The position numbers and the translations under genes are program-made. From positions 1-13,733 of the forward strand of contig JAJZCT010000024.1 of assembly GCA_021828925.1 (NCBI GenBank): DNA of 13,733 bases. The letters are read 5' to 3'. This stretch comes from Planctomycetota bacterium (lineage in GTDB: Bacteria > Planctomycetota > Phycisphaerae > WQYP01). Under the pieces are notes generated by a model that saw only the letters and a program-made list of their open reading frames with translations, did no database searches and was not told the origin of the DNA. Each line of letters begins with the position of its first letter. The stretch's first letter is position 1. Below, in pieces: positions 6,239 to 13,733 of the stretch.

Positions 6239-7468
6239 ATGTCAAAATTCATGTCAAAATCTATATTGCCAACTGGCAGGATCGCGGGGATTCCCCATGA
6301 CCGCTCCCGCCGCGTTCTGGTCATGCTGAACTGGTACTCCACAAAGGTGCATTTGGGTATCGCCCGCTACGCGGACGAGGCCCATTGGGCGGTTGATTTA
6401 AGCGTGTTGCACGAACCGCTGGCCCCGCAATCGTGGCGCGGCGACGGCGTGGTATGCATTAGCACAACGATGAAACCTCTTTCCCGCCGTATTCTCAGCT
6501 ACGGTGTTCCAATCGTAAACATCGGACACGACGACCGATTGCCAACGCCCCGCATAACAACCGACGCGGAAAAGGTCATGCGCATGGCGGTTGACCACTT
6601 TACGCAGCGCGGTTTTGAGAACCAAGCTTTTTATATGCGGTTTGGGTCCAAAGGCGAGCTTACCAAGATGCGATGGTTTAAGCGCGCGGCGGAGGGCGCC
6701 GGGAAAACATTTCACCTTATTGACTTGTCCGGGCACACGGATACGCAATCCAAGCGGGGCGAGTCAAACACGATTCAACTTCTCGGCAAACAGATCGCCA
6801 AACTGCCGAAGCCTTTAGCCGTGACGGCGGAAATAGATTCCTACGCAATCGACGTGATTAATGCGAGCTTGAAGGCGGGCTTCCGTGTGCCCGATCAAGT
6901 GGCGGTTCTGGGAATCAACGACGATCAGTCGATATGTCCATTTGCGGCGGTGCCGCTTTCGAGCATTGATGACAATTTGGAGGAAATCGGCTACCGGGCC
7001 GCCACCCTTCTCGATCGCCTCATGCGCGGTGGAAAGCCGCCCGCGGAGCCTATTTTAGTCCCTCCCCTACATGTTACGACACGGCAGAGCACCGACGGCA
7101 TGGTGATTTCAAACCCGGATGTGATGGCCGCCATGCGCATCATTGAAAAGCGATTCCGTGAACATATCACCACGCAGACGCTGGCCAATGATATTCACAG
7201 TTCCCGTCGGCAGTTGCATGATTTGTTCATGCATTACATTGGCCGTAGCGTCTCCCGGGAGATATTGCAACGACGCATGGAATATGCCACGCGCTTATTG
7301 GCCGAAAGCGATATGAAACTCCAGAATATTGCTTGGAACTCGGGATTTTCCAGCGCCGCAAGTATGGTCAGGCTCTTCCGAAAAATTAAAGGGACAACTC
7401 CGGGGAAATTACGCCGGGAATTCTCATCGCATCGACGTTCAAATGTTGCCGCGCACAGTCAAGATTAA
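6239..7468 (+). CDS. LacI-like sensor plus AraC-type HTH regulator (XylR-like)
   Basis: The 409-residue protein is taken from the ATG at 6239; an ATG at 6251 is equally possible since neither has a clear ribosome-binding site. A TTG at 6107 lies upstream of the likely promoter. Residues about 25-285 form a periplasmic-binding-protein-like sensor as in LacI/GalR proteins: VLVMLNWYSTKVHLGIARYA, VNIGHDD, ITTDAEKVMRMAVDHF, VAVLGINDD and PLSSIDDNLEEIGYRAA. Residues about 295-395 are an AraC-type pair of helix-turn-helix motifs, ending with IAWNSGFSSAASMVRLFRKIKGTTPGKLR. This domain order is that of XylR of enteric bacteria, so a sugar or sugar-derived ligand is likely. It probably controls the divergent PEP-CTERM 2 gene and perhaps the whole leftward locus; ligand and targets are inference. 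Confidence 0.88.
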   Translation: MSKFMSKSILPTGRIAGIPHDRSRRVLVMLNWYSTKVHLGIARYADEAHWAVDLSVLHEPLAPQSWRGDGVVCISTTMKPLSRRILSYGVPIVNIGHDDRLPTPRITTDAEKVMRMAVDHFTQRGFENQAFYMRFGSKGELTKMRWFKRAAEGAGKTFHLIDLSGHTDTQSKRGESNTIQLLGKQIAKLPKPLAVTAEIDSYAIDVINASLKAGFRVPDQVAVLGINDDQSICPFAAVPLSSIDDNLEEIGYRAATLLDRLMRGGKPPAEPILVPPLHVTTRQSTDGMVISNPDVMAAMRIIEKRFREHITTQTLANDIHSSRRQLHDLFMHYIGRSVSREILQRRMEYATRLLAESDMKLQNIAWNSGFSSAASMVRLFRKIKGTTPGKLRREFSSHRRSNVAAHSQD

Positions 7469-7776
7469 AACCGCGTCCAAGTCCACAAAAACGACGGGGT
7501 GGATATGATCGGAAGCTCCGGATCACCGGACGACGATAGCCGGATATGGCTGTCACCCGGTTGCCGCGCAAGCCACGGGCGGCCGTTGCGCCGTGAACGA
7601 CAGCCACGGTTGCAGCCGCATGTACGTGAGGCCAAACTCGGGATGATGATATAGATGAATGCTGCCCATCATGCCTGGGCAATCTTAAGTCTGCTGATCA
7701 GACGCTTCCGGCAGGTCTGGCCGAATCCGAGATTCGTGGTCACCAGCCTGATGGGAGATGCCGAAACCTTGTACAT
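7469..7776. other. Convergent intergenic region with nested inverted repeats
   Basis: It lies between the 3' ends of the regulator gene and the SUF operon. It holds a tccgg/ccgga hairpin (7517-7530), a larger structure closed by ggctgtc (7548-7554) and gacagcc (7599-7605) with an inner cacgg/ccgtg pair, a tgccc/gggca stem (7663-7681) and a gtctg/cagac stem (7689-7703). None has a good T run, so the terminators for the two units are not defined. No credible gene is visible. Confidence 0.4.
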
Positions 7777-8478
7777 TTACAGCAAGCCCAGCTGCAGCAG
7801 GGCGGCATCGGACATGCGGTCTTTGCTCCAGGCGGGTTCCCAGACCAGATTTACCTTGGCGGTTTTTACATCTTCCACGCTTTCCACCGCCTGTTGCACG
7901 GCCGGCGGCATGGAGCCGGCGACGGGGCAACCGGGGGCGGTGAGCGTCATGTCCACGATGACATCCTTTTCCGCGGATATATCAATGCGATAAATCAGGC
8001 CCAGATCATAAATATTGACCGGAATTTCCGGATCAAAAATAGTCCGCAATTTTTCCACAATCGATGCTTCCAAAGCCTTGTTCTCCAAGGCGTCGGTGAT
8101 CGTCGTGCCGGTATGGGCTTCGGCAGTGCCGGTTGCTGTGGATGGCGGTGAACCCGCGGCGGCGGAGGTATTGACCGGCAGTTTTACCGCGTGGGGATTT
8201 TTAAACACAAATCCGCGGCCAGAGGCGGCATCACGAAAATCAATTTCTGTGCCATCCAAACTGGGAAAACTCATCGGATCAGCAACAATGGTGATCTCCA
8301 TAGACTCCCCCACCACGTCATCCTCATGCCGAACTTCCGTCAGATCCAGCAGATAATTAAATCCCTGAGCGTTGCGGCCCTTGATACCAACGCGCAAAAC
8401 GGCACTGGCCCCCATTCCCTGATCCTGGAGAATCTTTTTGATCTCCGTGGCCGCAATTTCTGTCAATGTAATGGGCAT
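7777..8478 (-). CDS. Fusion of cysteine-less HesB/IscA-like domain and MIP18/DUF59 (SufT-like) domain
   Basis: The 233-residue protein starts at the ATG at 8478, with AGGA seven bases upstream. Residues 1-100 follow the A-type carrier fold (LRVGIKGRNAQGFNY, LDGTEIDF, GRGFVFKNPHAV). But the first cluster cysteine is Ala37, and the C-terminal CGC motif is absent: the chain continues as VKLPVNTSAAAG. An Ala/Thr/Ser-rich linker (101-135) leads to a MIP18/DUF59 domain (136-233) with DPEIPVNIYDLGLIY, APGCP with the conserved Cys184, and the end WEPAWSKDRMSDAALLQLGLL typical of SufT/PaaD relatives. Cys184 is the only cysteine in the protein. As last gene of the SUF operon it likely acts in maturation or delivery of clusters, with the HesB part as a binding or dimerisation module; the role is inferred. 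Confidence 0.85.
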   Translation of the reverse strand: MPITLTEIAATEIKKILQDQGMGASAVLRVGIKGRNAQGFNYLLDLTEVRHEDDVVGESMEITIVADPMSFPSLDGTEIDFRDAASGRGFVFKNPHAVKLPVNTSAAAGSPPSTATGTAEAHTGTTITDALENKALEASIVEKLRTIFDPEIPVNIYDLGLIYRIDISAEKDVIVDMTLTAPGCPVAGSMPPAVQQAVESVEDVKTAKVNLVWEPAWSKDRMSDAALLQLGLL

Positions 8479-8502
8479 AGAGGGTCCTTTGGGTTAGTAC
8501 GC

Positions 8503-8616
8503 AGGAGTTAGGAGTTAGAATTATGAACGGCCCGCGGGGCCGAGGCTTTATTAGCTATGCCGTTATCTGTAAACTGCCAAGCCACAGCAAAGCAAAATTG
8601 CTTCTAACTAACTCCT
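8503..8616. repeat. Small inverted-repeat (MITE-like) element between sufU and sufT-like gene
   Basis: The left end aggagttaggagttagaa (8503-8520, with ggagtta twice in tandem) is matched by ttctaactaactcct (8602-8616), its reverse complement apart from three missing bases. Inside lie a perfect cggccc/gggccg stem with a GCG loop (8528-8542) and an aagcaa/ttgctt stem (8590-8603). There is no coding sequence. It fills most of the 149-bp gap in an otherwise compact operon. It could be a small mobile element or an RNA-processing or stability structure. Confidence 0.5.
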
Positions 8617-8627
8617 ATCTCCCTTTT

Positions 8628-9080
8628 TCACTCCGTTGTAACCGGAGCATCCTGATTTTTAATGGCGGCCTGAAGCGTATGCCATGGCAGCGTAGCACAC
8701 TTCACGCGCACCGGGAATTCCCGTACACCGGAAAATACCGCCAATTTATCCAGCGTTGCAATATCCTGTTCATGATCCATGGAGCTGGTAAGCATGGTAT
8801 GAAAGGATTCAAACAACGGTTGCGCCTCCGCCAAGGTTTTGCCTTTCAGCGCCTCGGTCATCATGGAAGCGGAGGCGGTGGAAATGGCGCAGCCGTTTCC
8901 GGTAAAGCTTATGTCCGCAATAACACCGTTGTTAATTTTCAGGAAGAGCTTGATTTTATCGCCGCAAAGTGGATTATGGCCGTCGGCAGTAGATGTAGCA
9001 TCAGGCATTTCATGCTTATTGCGCGGTTTGCGCGTATGATCAAGAATCGTCTGCTGGTAAAGATCACGCAGGTCGGACAT
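8628..9080 (-). CDS. sufU: SufU-type zinc-dependent sulfur transfer protein
   Basis: The 150-residue protein has the SufU/IscU fold with the three key cysteines: NPLCGD (Cys39, with Asp41), GNGCAIS (Cys64) and KCATL (Cys128). The insertion of about 20 residues before the last cysteine (ESFHTMLTSSMDHEQDIATL, 91-110) marks SufU rather than IscU. In the known system it binds zinc and accepts persulfide sulfur from SufS, passing it to SufBCD. Its ATG overlaps the TGA of sufS by one base (TGATG), which implies coupled translation; AGAGGT inside the sufS end serves as ribosome-binding site. Length is normal for the family. Confidence 0.93.
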   Translation of the reverse strand: MSDLRDLYQQTILDHTRKPRNKHEMPDATSTADGHNPLCGDKIKLFLKINNGVIADISFTGNGCAISTASASMMTEALKGKTLAEAQPLFESFHTMLTSSMDHEQDIATLDKLAVFSGVREFPVRVKCATLPWHTLQAAIKNQDAPVTTE

Positions 9081-10348
9081 CAGTTAAATACCTCTTTGAC
9101 TTTTTCAACAGCTGCGACCAGGTGGTCCACATCTTCCCGATTGTTATAAAACGCCAGCGACGCCCGGGCCGTGGCGGGAATGTTGTAGCGATCCATAAGG
9201 GGTTGGCAGCAATGATGCCCGGTGCGAATCGCCACGCCTTCGCCATCGACGATGGTACCGATATCGTGCGGATGAATATTTTCCATGATAAAGGAGATCA
9301 CCGCGGCTTTGTCCGGCGCTGTGCCGATGATATGCAAGCCGCCCACCCGTTCCAACTTTTTGGTGGCATACTTCAGTAGATCATGTTCATATCGGGCGAT
9401 GGCATCCATGCCGATGCCGGTGATATAATCAATTGCCACGCCCAAGCCAATGGCTCCACTAATGTGCGGCGTACCGGCTTCAAATTTATGCGGCACATCA
9501 TTCCAGGTTGATCCTGCAAAGCTCACGGTGCTGATCATGTCCCCGCCCCCCTGATACGGCGGGATTTTTTCCAGCAATTCCCCTTTGGCCCACAACACCC
9601 CGATGCCGGTGGGCGCATAAAGTTTATGCCCGGAAAACACAAAAAAGTCGCATCCAATTTTCTGCACATCGATCGCCAGATGCGGAATAGATTGTGCACC
9701 ATCAATGAGCACCGGAACACCTCGGGCCTTGGCCATGGAGACAATGCGTTCAATGGGATTAATCGTGCCCAGCGCATTTGACACATGCGTAATAGCTACC
9801 AGGCGCGTGCGGTCGGATAGCAGTTGCGCGTAATGATCAAGCGATAATTCACCGCTATCGGAAATTGAAATCACCTTGATAACCGCACCGGTCCGCTGGG
9901 CCAATAATTGCCAGGGCACAATATTGGAATGGTGTTCCATTTCCGAAAGAATTATTTCATCGCCGGGATGGATATTTTCCACGCCCCAGGTGGCCGCCAC
10001 CAGATTCACTGCTTCCGTGGCACCGCGTACAAATACAATTTCCCGCCCTGATGGGGCATTGATAAATCGGGCGACTTTTTCCCGTGCGGCCTCATACGCT
10101 GCCGTGGCATCGACACTTAATTTGTAAACACCGCGGTGAATATTGGCATTGTACGTTGTGTAATAGCGGGCTGTGGCGGCGATAACCGCCTGCGGCTTTT
10201 GACTCGTGGCGGCGTTGTCCAAATACACCAGCGGCTTTCCGTGTGATTGCGTCTGTAAAAGCGGAAAATCGGATCGGATCGCCGCGCTGTCAAACGCCGG
10301 TGCTCTGGATGCTTTGGCAACTGCGGGTTTGGTGGTTGTGGTGGTCAT
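9080..10348 (-). CDS. sufS: SufS group II cysteine desulfurase
   Basis: The 422-residue PLP enzyme takes sulfur from cysteine, giving alanine and an enzyme persulfide. The start at 10348 (MTTTTTKPAV) is chosen because its ATG overlaps the sufD stop (ATGA) and AGGCGGA lies upstream; the longer open frame reads into sufD. Visible motifs are YLDNAATSQKP (42-52), the EMEHHSN His pair (139-140), VLIDGAQS (213-220) with the PLP-contacting Asp, SGHK with Lys242 as the PLP lysine, and RTGHHCCQP with Cys380 at the catalytic position. A second cysteine, Cys381, stands next to it, where many homologues have Ala. A Thr/Ala-rich extension of about 15 residues precedes the conserved core. SufU, encoded next, is the expected sulfur acceptor. 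Confidence 0.95.
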   Translation of the reverse strand: MTTTTTKPAVAKASRAPAFDSAAIRSDFPLLQTQSHGKPLVYLDNAATSQKPQAVIAATARYYTTYNANIHRGVYKLSVDATAAYEAAREKVARFINAPSGREIVFVRGATEAVNLVAATWGVENIHPGDEIILSEMEHHSNIVPWQLLAQRTGAVIKVISISDSGELSLDHYAQLLSDRTRLVAITHVSNALGTINPIERIVSMAKARGVPVLIDGAQSIPHLAIDVQKIGCDFFVFSGHKLYAPTGIGVLWAKGELLEKIPPYQGGGDMISTVSFAGSTWNDVPHKFEAGTPHISGAIGLGVAIDYITGIGMDAIARYEHDLLKYATKKLERVGGLHIIGTAPDKAAVISFIMENIHPHDIGTIVDGEGVAIRTGHHCCQPLMDRYNIPATARASLAFYNNREDVDHLVAAVEKVKEVFN

Positions 10349-11664
10349 GATTCCGCCTGATCCAGATGCAGCCGATGCAATTCGGCGGCTACAAATTCTT
10401 CCAGATATTCGCGCATACCCGTATGCCATATCTTTAACAATACATCGCGGGCAAAGGCATAAGTCAGCAACGCTCCAGCGTCCGCGGCGGCAACCCCGCG
10501 CGACCGCAGATAAAATAACTGCTCATCATCCAGCGGACCGGTGGTTGAACCATGGGTGCATTTCACATCATCGGCGTAGATTTCCAACTGAGGTTGAGAA
10601 TTCATCACCGCATCATCGGAAAGCAGAATGGTTTTGCTGGTCTGCTTGGAGTCGGTTTTCTGGGCATCGGGCCGCACCAGAATCTTGCCGCGAAATACCG
10701 CGCCGGCCCGTCCGCCGAGAAGATGCTTGTATAATTCATGGCTGGGGCAATTTTCGCGGGCATGATCCAGCATGGTGTGATTATCAATATGCTGATCACC
10801 CGCAGCCATGGTAAGCCCGTTGAGTGTGGCCTGAGCAAAAGGTTCCGCGAGGTGCACCGTCATGTTGTTGCGCACCAGATGTCCGCCGGTATTCACGACC
10901 AGCGATTGCACATCCGCATGTTCATGCACATGAATAGCCTCATTGGCCACATGAAATGCGCTTTCATTTTCCCGTTGTAATTTAATGAGTTCAACTTTTG
11001 CTCCCTTGCCGACGACCATTTCCGTCACGGCATTGCAAAGCGTGGGCTGGGATGAAAAGCCGGCATAGCTTTGCACCAGCGTGATCTGGGTATTTGAGCC
11101 AATAATCAACAGATTGCGCGGATGCACGACCACCGGCTGATCATGGGCGGATGTTACCCAGAGCAGGTGCACAAGGCCCATTTCACCCTGATCCGGCGGC
11201 AAATAAATAAAGGCACCGTCTTCAAACCCCGCCAGATTCATCGCGGAAAAGCCGTTAGCCTGCGCGGGCATTTCGCGGCCCAAAAACCGCTGCACCCGAT
11301 CGCCATGCTTTTCCATGCCCTGACGGAGGGTTAAAACTTCAACTTTTCCGCCGAGGCTGGAAAATTCCGGAGAGAATTTTCCGTCCACAAAAACGATCTG
11401 CTGGGCACCGAGTTTTTTCAGGCACAGGCCACCGAGTTGCTCACGGGTCAGCGCACGAATGTTACCGGGAGCATTGAAATCAATCTTGGCAATTTGTGCG
11501 GTATTCGTCAGCCGCCAGTCTTCATGCGTCACCGGCGGCAGGCCGAGACGGTCAAACACTTCCGCCGCCTCCGCGCGACGCTGCTGCAGCCAAGGTGCCC
11601 CATAGCTGGGGCCCATGGCAGCATGGGTTCTGGTAAATTCCGGGCTGGTGGTTGTTGCGGTCAT
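10345..11664 (-). CDS. sufD: SufD, scaffold subunit of SufBCD
   Basis: The 439-residue protein starts at the ATG at 11664, with GGAG seven bases upstream and 29 bp after sufC; the longer open frame would overlap sufC. It has the HEDWRLTNTAQI segment near the N-terminus (47-58), a repetitive beta-helix core, and the C-terminal DDVKCTHGSTTGPLDDEQLF (365-384), the best-conserved part of SufB/SufD proteins. His371 matches the SufD histidine at the SufB-SufD interface (His360 in E. coli) that helps build the nascent cluster. It acts with SufB and the SufC ATPase in the cytoplasm. Gene order and overlap with sufS (4 bases) fit a single operon. Confidence 0.93.
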   Translation of the reverse strand: MTATTTSPEFTRTHAAMGPSYGAPWLQQRRAEAAEVFDRLGLPPVTHEDWRLTNTAQIAKIDFNAPGNIRALTREQLGGLCLKKLGAQQIVFVDGKFSPEFSSLGGKVEVLTLRQGMEKHGDRVQRFLGREMPAQANGFSAMNLAGFEDGAFIYLPPDQGEMGLVHLLWVTSAHDQPVVVHPRNLLIIGSNTQITLVQSYAGFSSQPTLCNAVTEMVVGKGAKVELIKLQRENESAFHVANEAIHVHEHADVQSLVVNTGGHLVRNNMTVHLAEPFAQATLNGLTMAAGDQHIDNHTMLDHARENCPSHELYKHLLGGRAGAVFRGKILVRPDAQKTDSKQTSKTILLSDDAVMNSQPQLEIYADDVKCTHGSTTGPLDDEQLFYLRSRGVAAADAGALLTYAFARDVLLKIWHTGMREYLEEFVAAELHRLHLDQAES

Positions 11665-11693
11665 AATTACTCCGGGAAATTTTTGCGTGATAC

Positions 11694-12449
11694 TTAAGCG
11701 GCAGCGGTTTCCAGCCAGGCGTAACCGCGCTTTTCCAATTCCAGCGCCAAATCCTTGCCACCAGATTTCACAATCCTGCCATCGCATAAAACATGCACAA
11801 AATCGGGCACAATATAGTCCAGCAACCGCTGATAATGCGTGACCACCAGAATCGCCCGGTCCGGACTGCGCAGGGCGTTGACTCCATTGGCGACAATTTT
11901 TAATGCGTCGATGTCCAATCCGGAATCGGTTTCATCCAGAATGGCGAATTTGGGATTCAATACCGCCATCTGAAAAATCTCATTGCGTTTTTTTTCGCCG
12001 CCGGAGAATCCCTCATTCACGGACCGGTTCAAAAACGTCTTATCCATTTCCAGCAACGCCATTTTCTCTTTGACCATTTTCAGGAAATCCATGGCATCCA
12101 ATTCTTCCTGACCATGATGCTTGCGAATGGCGTTCACCGCCGCCTTAAGAAAATAGCTGGTCGTGACACCCGGAATTTCCACCGGATACTGAAACGCCAT
12201 AAACAAGCCCTCACAGGCCCGCTCTTCGGGTGATAGATCCAGTAAATCTTTGCCATCAAACAGAACACTTCCGCCGGTAACCGTATACGTTTCCCGTCCG
12301 GCCAGCACGGATGAAAGTGTGCTTTTACCTGAACCATTGGGTCCCATGATGGCGTGAACTTCACCGGGATTAATCGTCAGATCAATCCCCTTGAGTATCT
12401 GCTTGCCGCCCACGGCAGCCTGTAAATTTTTTATTTCAACCAATGCCAT
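11694..12449 (-). CDS. sufC: SufC, ABC-type ATPase of SufBCD
   Basis: The 251-residue soluble ATPase starts at the ATG at 12449 (MALVEIKNLQ), with AAAGGGA upstream; an in-frame ATG nine codons earlier lacks family-like sequence. Motifs are Walker A GPNGSGKST (36-44), Q-loop FQYPVEIPG (86-94), signature FSGGEKKRNE (148-157), Walker B AILDETDSGLD (169-179) and switch His205. The SGGEKKRNE signature and the DETDSGLDIDAL segment are typical of SufC. ATP binding drives the change in SufB-SufD that exposes the cluster assembly site. Length is normal and all catalytic residues are present. Confidence 0.96.
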   Translation of the reverse strand: MALVEIKNLQAAVGGKQILKGIDLTINPGEVHAIMGPNGSGKSTLSSVLAGRETYTVTGGSVLFDGKDLLDLSPEERACEGLFMAFQYPVEIPGVTTSYFLKAAVNAIRKHHGQEELDAMDFLKMVKEKMALLEMDKTFLNRSVNEGFSGGEKKRNEIFQMAVLNPKFAILDETDSGLDIDALKIVANGVNALRSPDRAILVVTHYQRLLDYIVPDFVHVLCDGRIVKSGGKDLALELEKRGYAWLETAAA

Positions 12450-12516
12450 AATTTCTGTTCCCTTTGCAAATTCCATTCAAGGATGTTCTTGTATTCCTGC
12501 GTTCGCGTTTTCCAGG

Positions 12517-12535
12517 GCGGGGATTATTTTCCCGC
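12517..12535 (-). other. Stem-loop between sufB and sufC
   Basis: A 5-bp GC stem (GCGGG/CCCGC) with a 9-base AT-rich loop starts two bases after the sufB stop, within the 87-bp gap to sufC. There is no T run, so it is more likely a processing or stability structure than a terminator. Confidence 0.35.
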
Positions 12536-12536
12536 G

Positions 12537-13688
12537 TTATCCAACACTGCCTTCCAGGCTTACGCCTAATAATTTTTGGGCTTCCACCGCAAATTCCATC
12601 GGCAACTCCCGGAACACTTCCTTGCAGAAGCCATTGATAATCATATTGACTGCATCTTCCAGAGAAATACCGCGTTGTTTGCAGTAAAAAAGCTGATCCT
12701 CACCGATTTTGGAGGTGGACGCTTCATGTTCAGCCTTGGAACTTGTGTTGCGAACTTCAATATACGGGAAGGTATGCGCACCACATTTATCCCCCAGCAG
12801 CAGCGAATCGCATTGCGTATAATTTCGGGCGTTCGCCGCATTTTTCAATATCTTAATCAGGCCGCGGTAGGTGTTTTGGCCTTTGCCTGCTGAGATACCC
12901 TTTGACACCACGGTGCTGCGGGTGTTTTTGCCAATATGGATCATCTTCGTGCCGGTATCGGCCTGCTGCATGTGGTTGGTCAGTGCGACGGAATAAAACT
13001 CACCGATGGAATTATCCCCCTGCAGAATCACGCTGGGATATTTCCAAGTAATCGCGGAACCCGTTTCGACCTGCGTCCAGGAAATGCGGGCGTTTTCCAT
13101 ACATTTTCCGCGTTTGGTGACAAAATTATATATGCCGCCCTTACCCTCTTTATCACCGGGGTACCAGTTCTGCACCGTGGAATATTTAATTTGTGCGCCC
13201 TTCAGCGCCACAAGTTCCACCACGGCCGCGTGCAACTGATTTTCATCCCGCATAGGGGCGGTGCATCCTTCGAGATAACTGACATACGCCCCTTCATCCG
13301 CGATAATTAACGTGCGCTCAAATTGCCCGGTATTTTTGGCGTTGATCCGAAAATAGGTGGACAATTCCATCGGGCAGCGCACGCCTTTGGGAACATAACA
13401 AAATGAGCCGTCACTAAATACCGCCGAATTCAGCGTGGCGTAAAAGTTATCCGAATAGGGCACCACCGAGCCTAAATATTTGCTGATCAGCTCCGGATGT
13501 TCCTGCACGGCTTCGGAAAATGAGCAGAATATTACGCCCATTTCCGCCAGCTTGGCCTTAAAGGTTGTCGCGACCGACACCGAATCAAAAACGGCATCCA
13601 CTGCCACACCGGCAAATATTTTCTGCTCTTCCAGCGGCACCCCCAGCTTTTCATAGGTGCGCAGCAGTTCCGGATCGACTTCATCCAA
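12537..13688 (-). CDS. sufB: SufB, scaffold subunit of SufBCD (N-terminus missing; in-frame TAG upstream)
   Basis: The 383 residues visible from a TTG at 13688 are nearly gap-free Suf[74 protein letters not shown] and the end LEGSVG. NYTQCDS with Cys293 and EHEAS with His321/Glu322 match E. coli Cys405 and His433/Glu434, the residues for sulfur acceptance and cluster assembly. Family members have about 470-495 residues, so about 80 or more are missing. The conserved frame continues upstream of the TTG ([11 protein letters not shown]) to a TAG at 13725-13727, so the TTG is probably not the true start. The gene is either broken, read through, or affected by a base error. It is the first SUF gene in the window; its promoter lies outside. 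Confidence 0.85.
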   Translation of the reverse strand: MDEVDPELLRTYEKLGVPLEEQKIFAGVAVDAVFDSVSVATTFKAKLAEMGVIFCSFSEAVQEHPELISKYLGSVVPYSDNFYATLNSAVFSDGSFCYVPKGVRCPMELSTYFRINAKNTGQFERTLIIADEGAYVSYLEGCTAPMRDENQLHAAVVELVALKGAQIKYSTVQNWYPGDKEGKGGIYNFVTKRGKCMENARISWTQVETGSAITWKYPSVILQGDNSIGEFYSVALTNHMQQADTGTKMIHIGKNTRSTVVSKGISAGKGQNTYRGLIKILKNAANARNYTQCDSLLLGDKCGAHTFPYIEVRNTSSKAEHEASTSKIGEDQLFYCKQRGISLEDAVNMIINGFCKEVFRELPMEFAVEAQKLLGVSLEGSVG

Positions 13689-13724
13689 GCTTTTAAGTTG
13701 CTTTTTGGCCTTGGGAGCCGAGTA

Positions 13725-13727
13725 CTA
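13725..13727 (-). other. In-frame TAG inside the sufB reading frame
   Basis: Read on the minus strand from the window edge, the frame is GTG ATT TAG TAC TCG GCT CCC AAG (V-I-stop-Y-S-A-P-K). SufB homologues commonly read I-Y-Y-S-A-P-K here, so the TAG replaces the first tyrosine by a single base change from TAC or TAT. Only two codons upstream are visible. Confidence 0.75.
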
Positions 13728-13733
13728 AATCAC

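Noticed and set aside
5881..6342. Minus-strand open frame of 153 codons in the divergent region
   Set aside because: It overlaps the start of the regulator gene and its promoter, has no ribosome-binding site I can support, and resembles no family I know.
1..13733. CRISPR arrays, tRNA or rRNA genes, transposases, integrases
   Set aside because: None was seen on either strand when reading through the sequence.

Overview
The window most likely comes from a Planctomycetota-type bacterium, with Phycisphaerae the best fit; a Verrucomicrobiota or Lentisphaerota relative cannot be excluded. The reasons are two PEP-CTERM exported proteins, a prepilin-like protein of the DUF1559 (H-X9-DG) type, a Tat-exported GH99/WbsX-like protein, and a regulator joining a LacI-like sensor to an AraC-type DNA-binding domain. 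No tRNA, rRNA, CRISPR array, transposase or integrase was seen.

The left part (about 1-6240, minus strand) is an envelope and export locus. In transcription order it holds PEP-CTERM protein 2 (5617-4808), a strong intrinsic terminator, the pseudopilin-like gene (4719-3709), PEP-CTERM protein 1 (3633-2068), the Tat/WbsX-like protein (1792-209), and the first 40 codons of a further gene with a signal-like N-terminus running off the left edge (121-1). A 99-bp direct repeat, about 93% identical, flanks the PEP-CTERM 1 gene. It consists of the last codons of the pseudopilin-like gene plus its downstream hairpin, and suggests duplication or cassette-like rearrangement.

A divergent control region of about 620 bp (5618-6238) separates this locus from the plus-strand LacI/AraC hybrid regulator (6239-7468). 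It contains a perfect 9-6-9 inverted repeat that could be an operator, a GC-rich hairpin, and a reasonable sigma70-type promoter for the regulator. The simplest model is that the regulator senses a sugar-like ligand and controls the divergent export locus; this is inference.

The right part (7777-13733, minus strand) is a SUF iron-sulfur cluster operon ordered sufB-sufC-sufD-sufS-sufU-sufT-like, with several overlapping or tightly spaced genes. SufS with SufU mobilises sulfur from cysteine, SufBCD is the scaffold, and the last gene probably helps maturation or delivery. Two things stand out. The last gene fuses an A-type-carrier (HesB/IscA) fold that has lost all three cluster-binding cysteines to a MIP18/DUF59 domain that keeps its cysteine. 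And sufB carries an in-frame TAG where its homologues have the first tyrosine of a YYSAPK motif, six bases from the window edge. A small inverted-repeat element resembling a MITE lies between sufU and the sufT-like gene.
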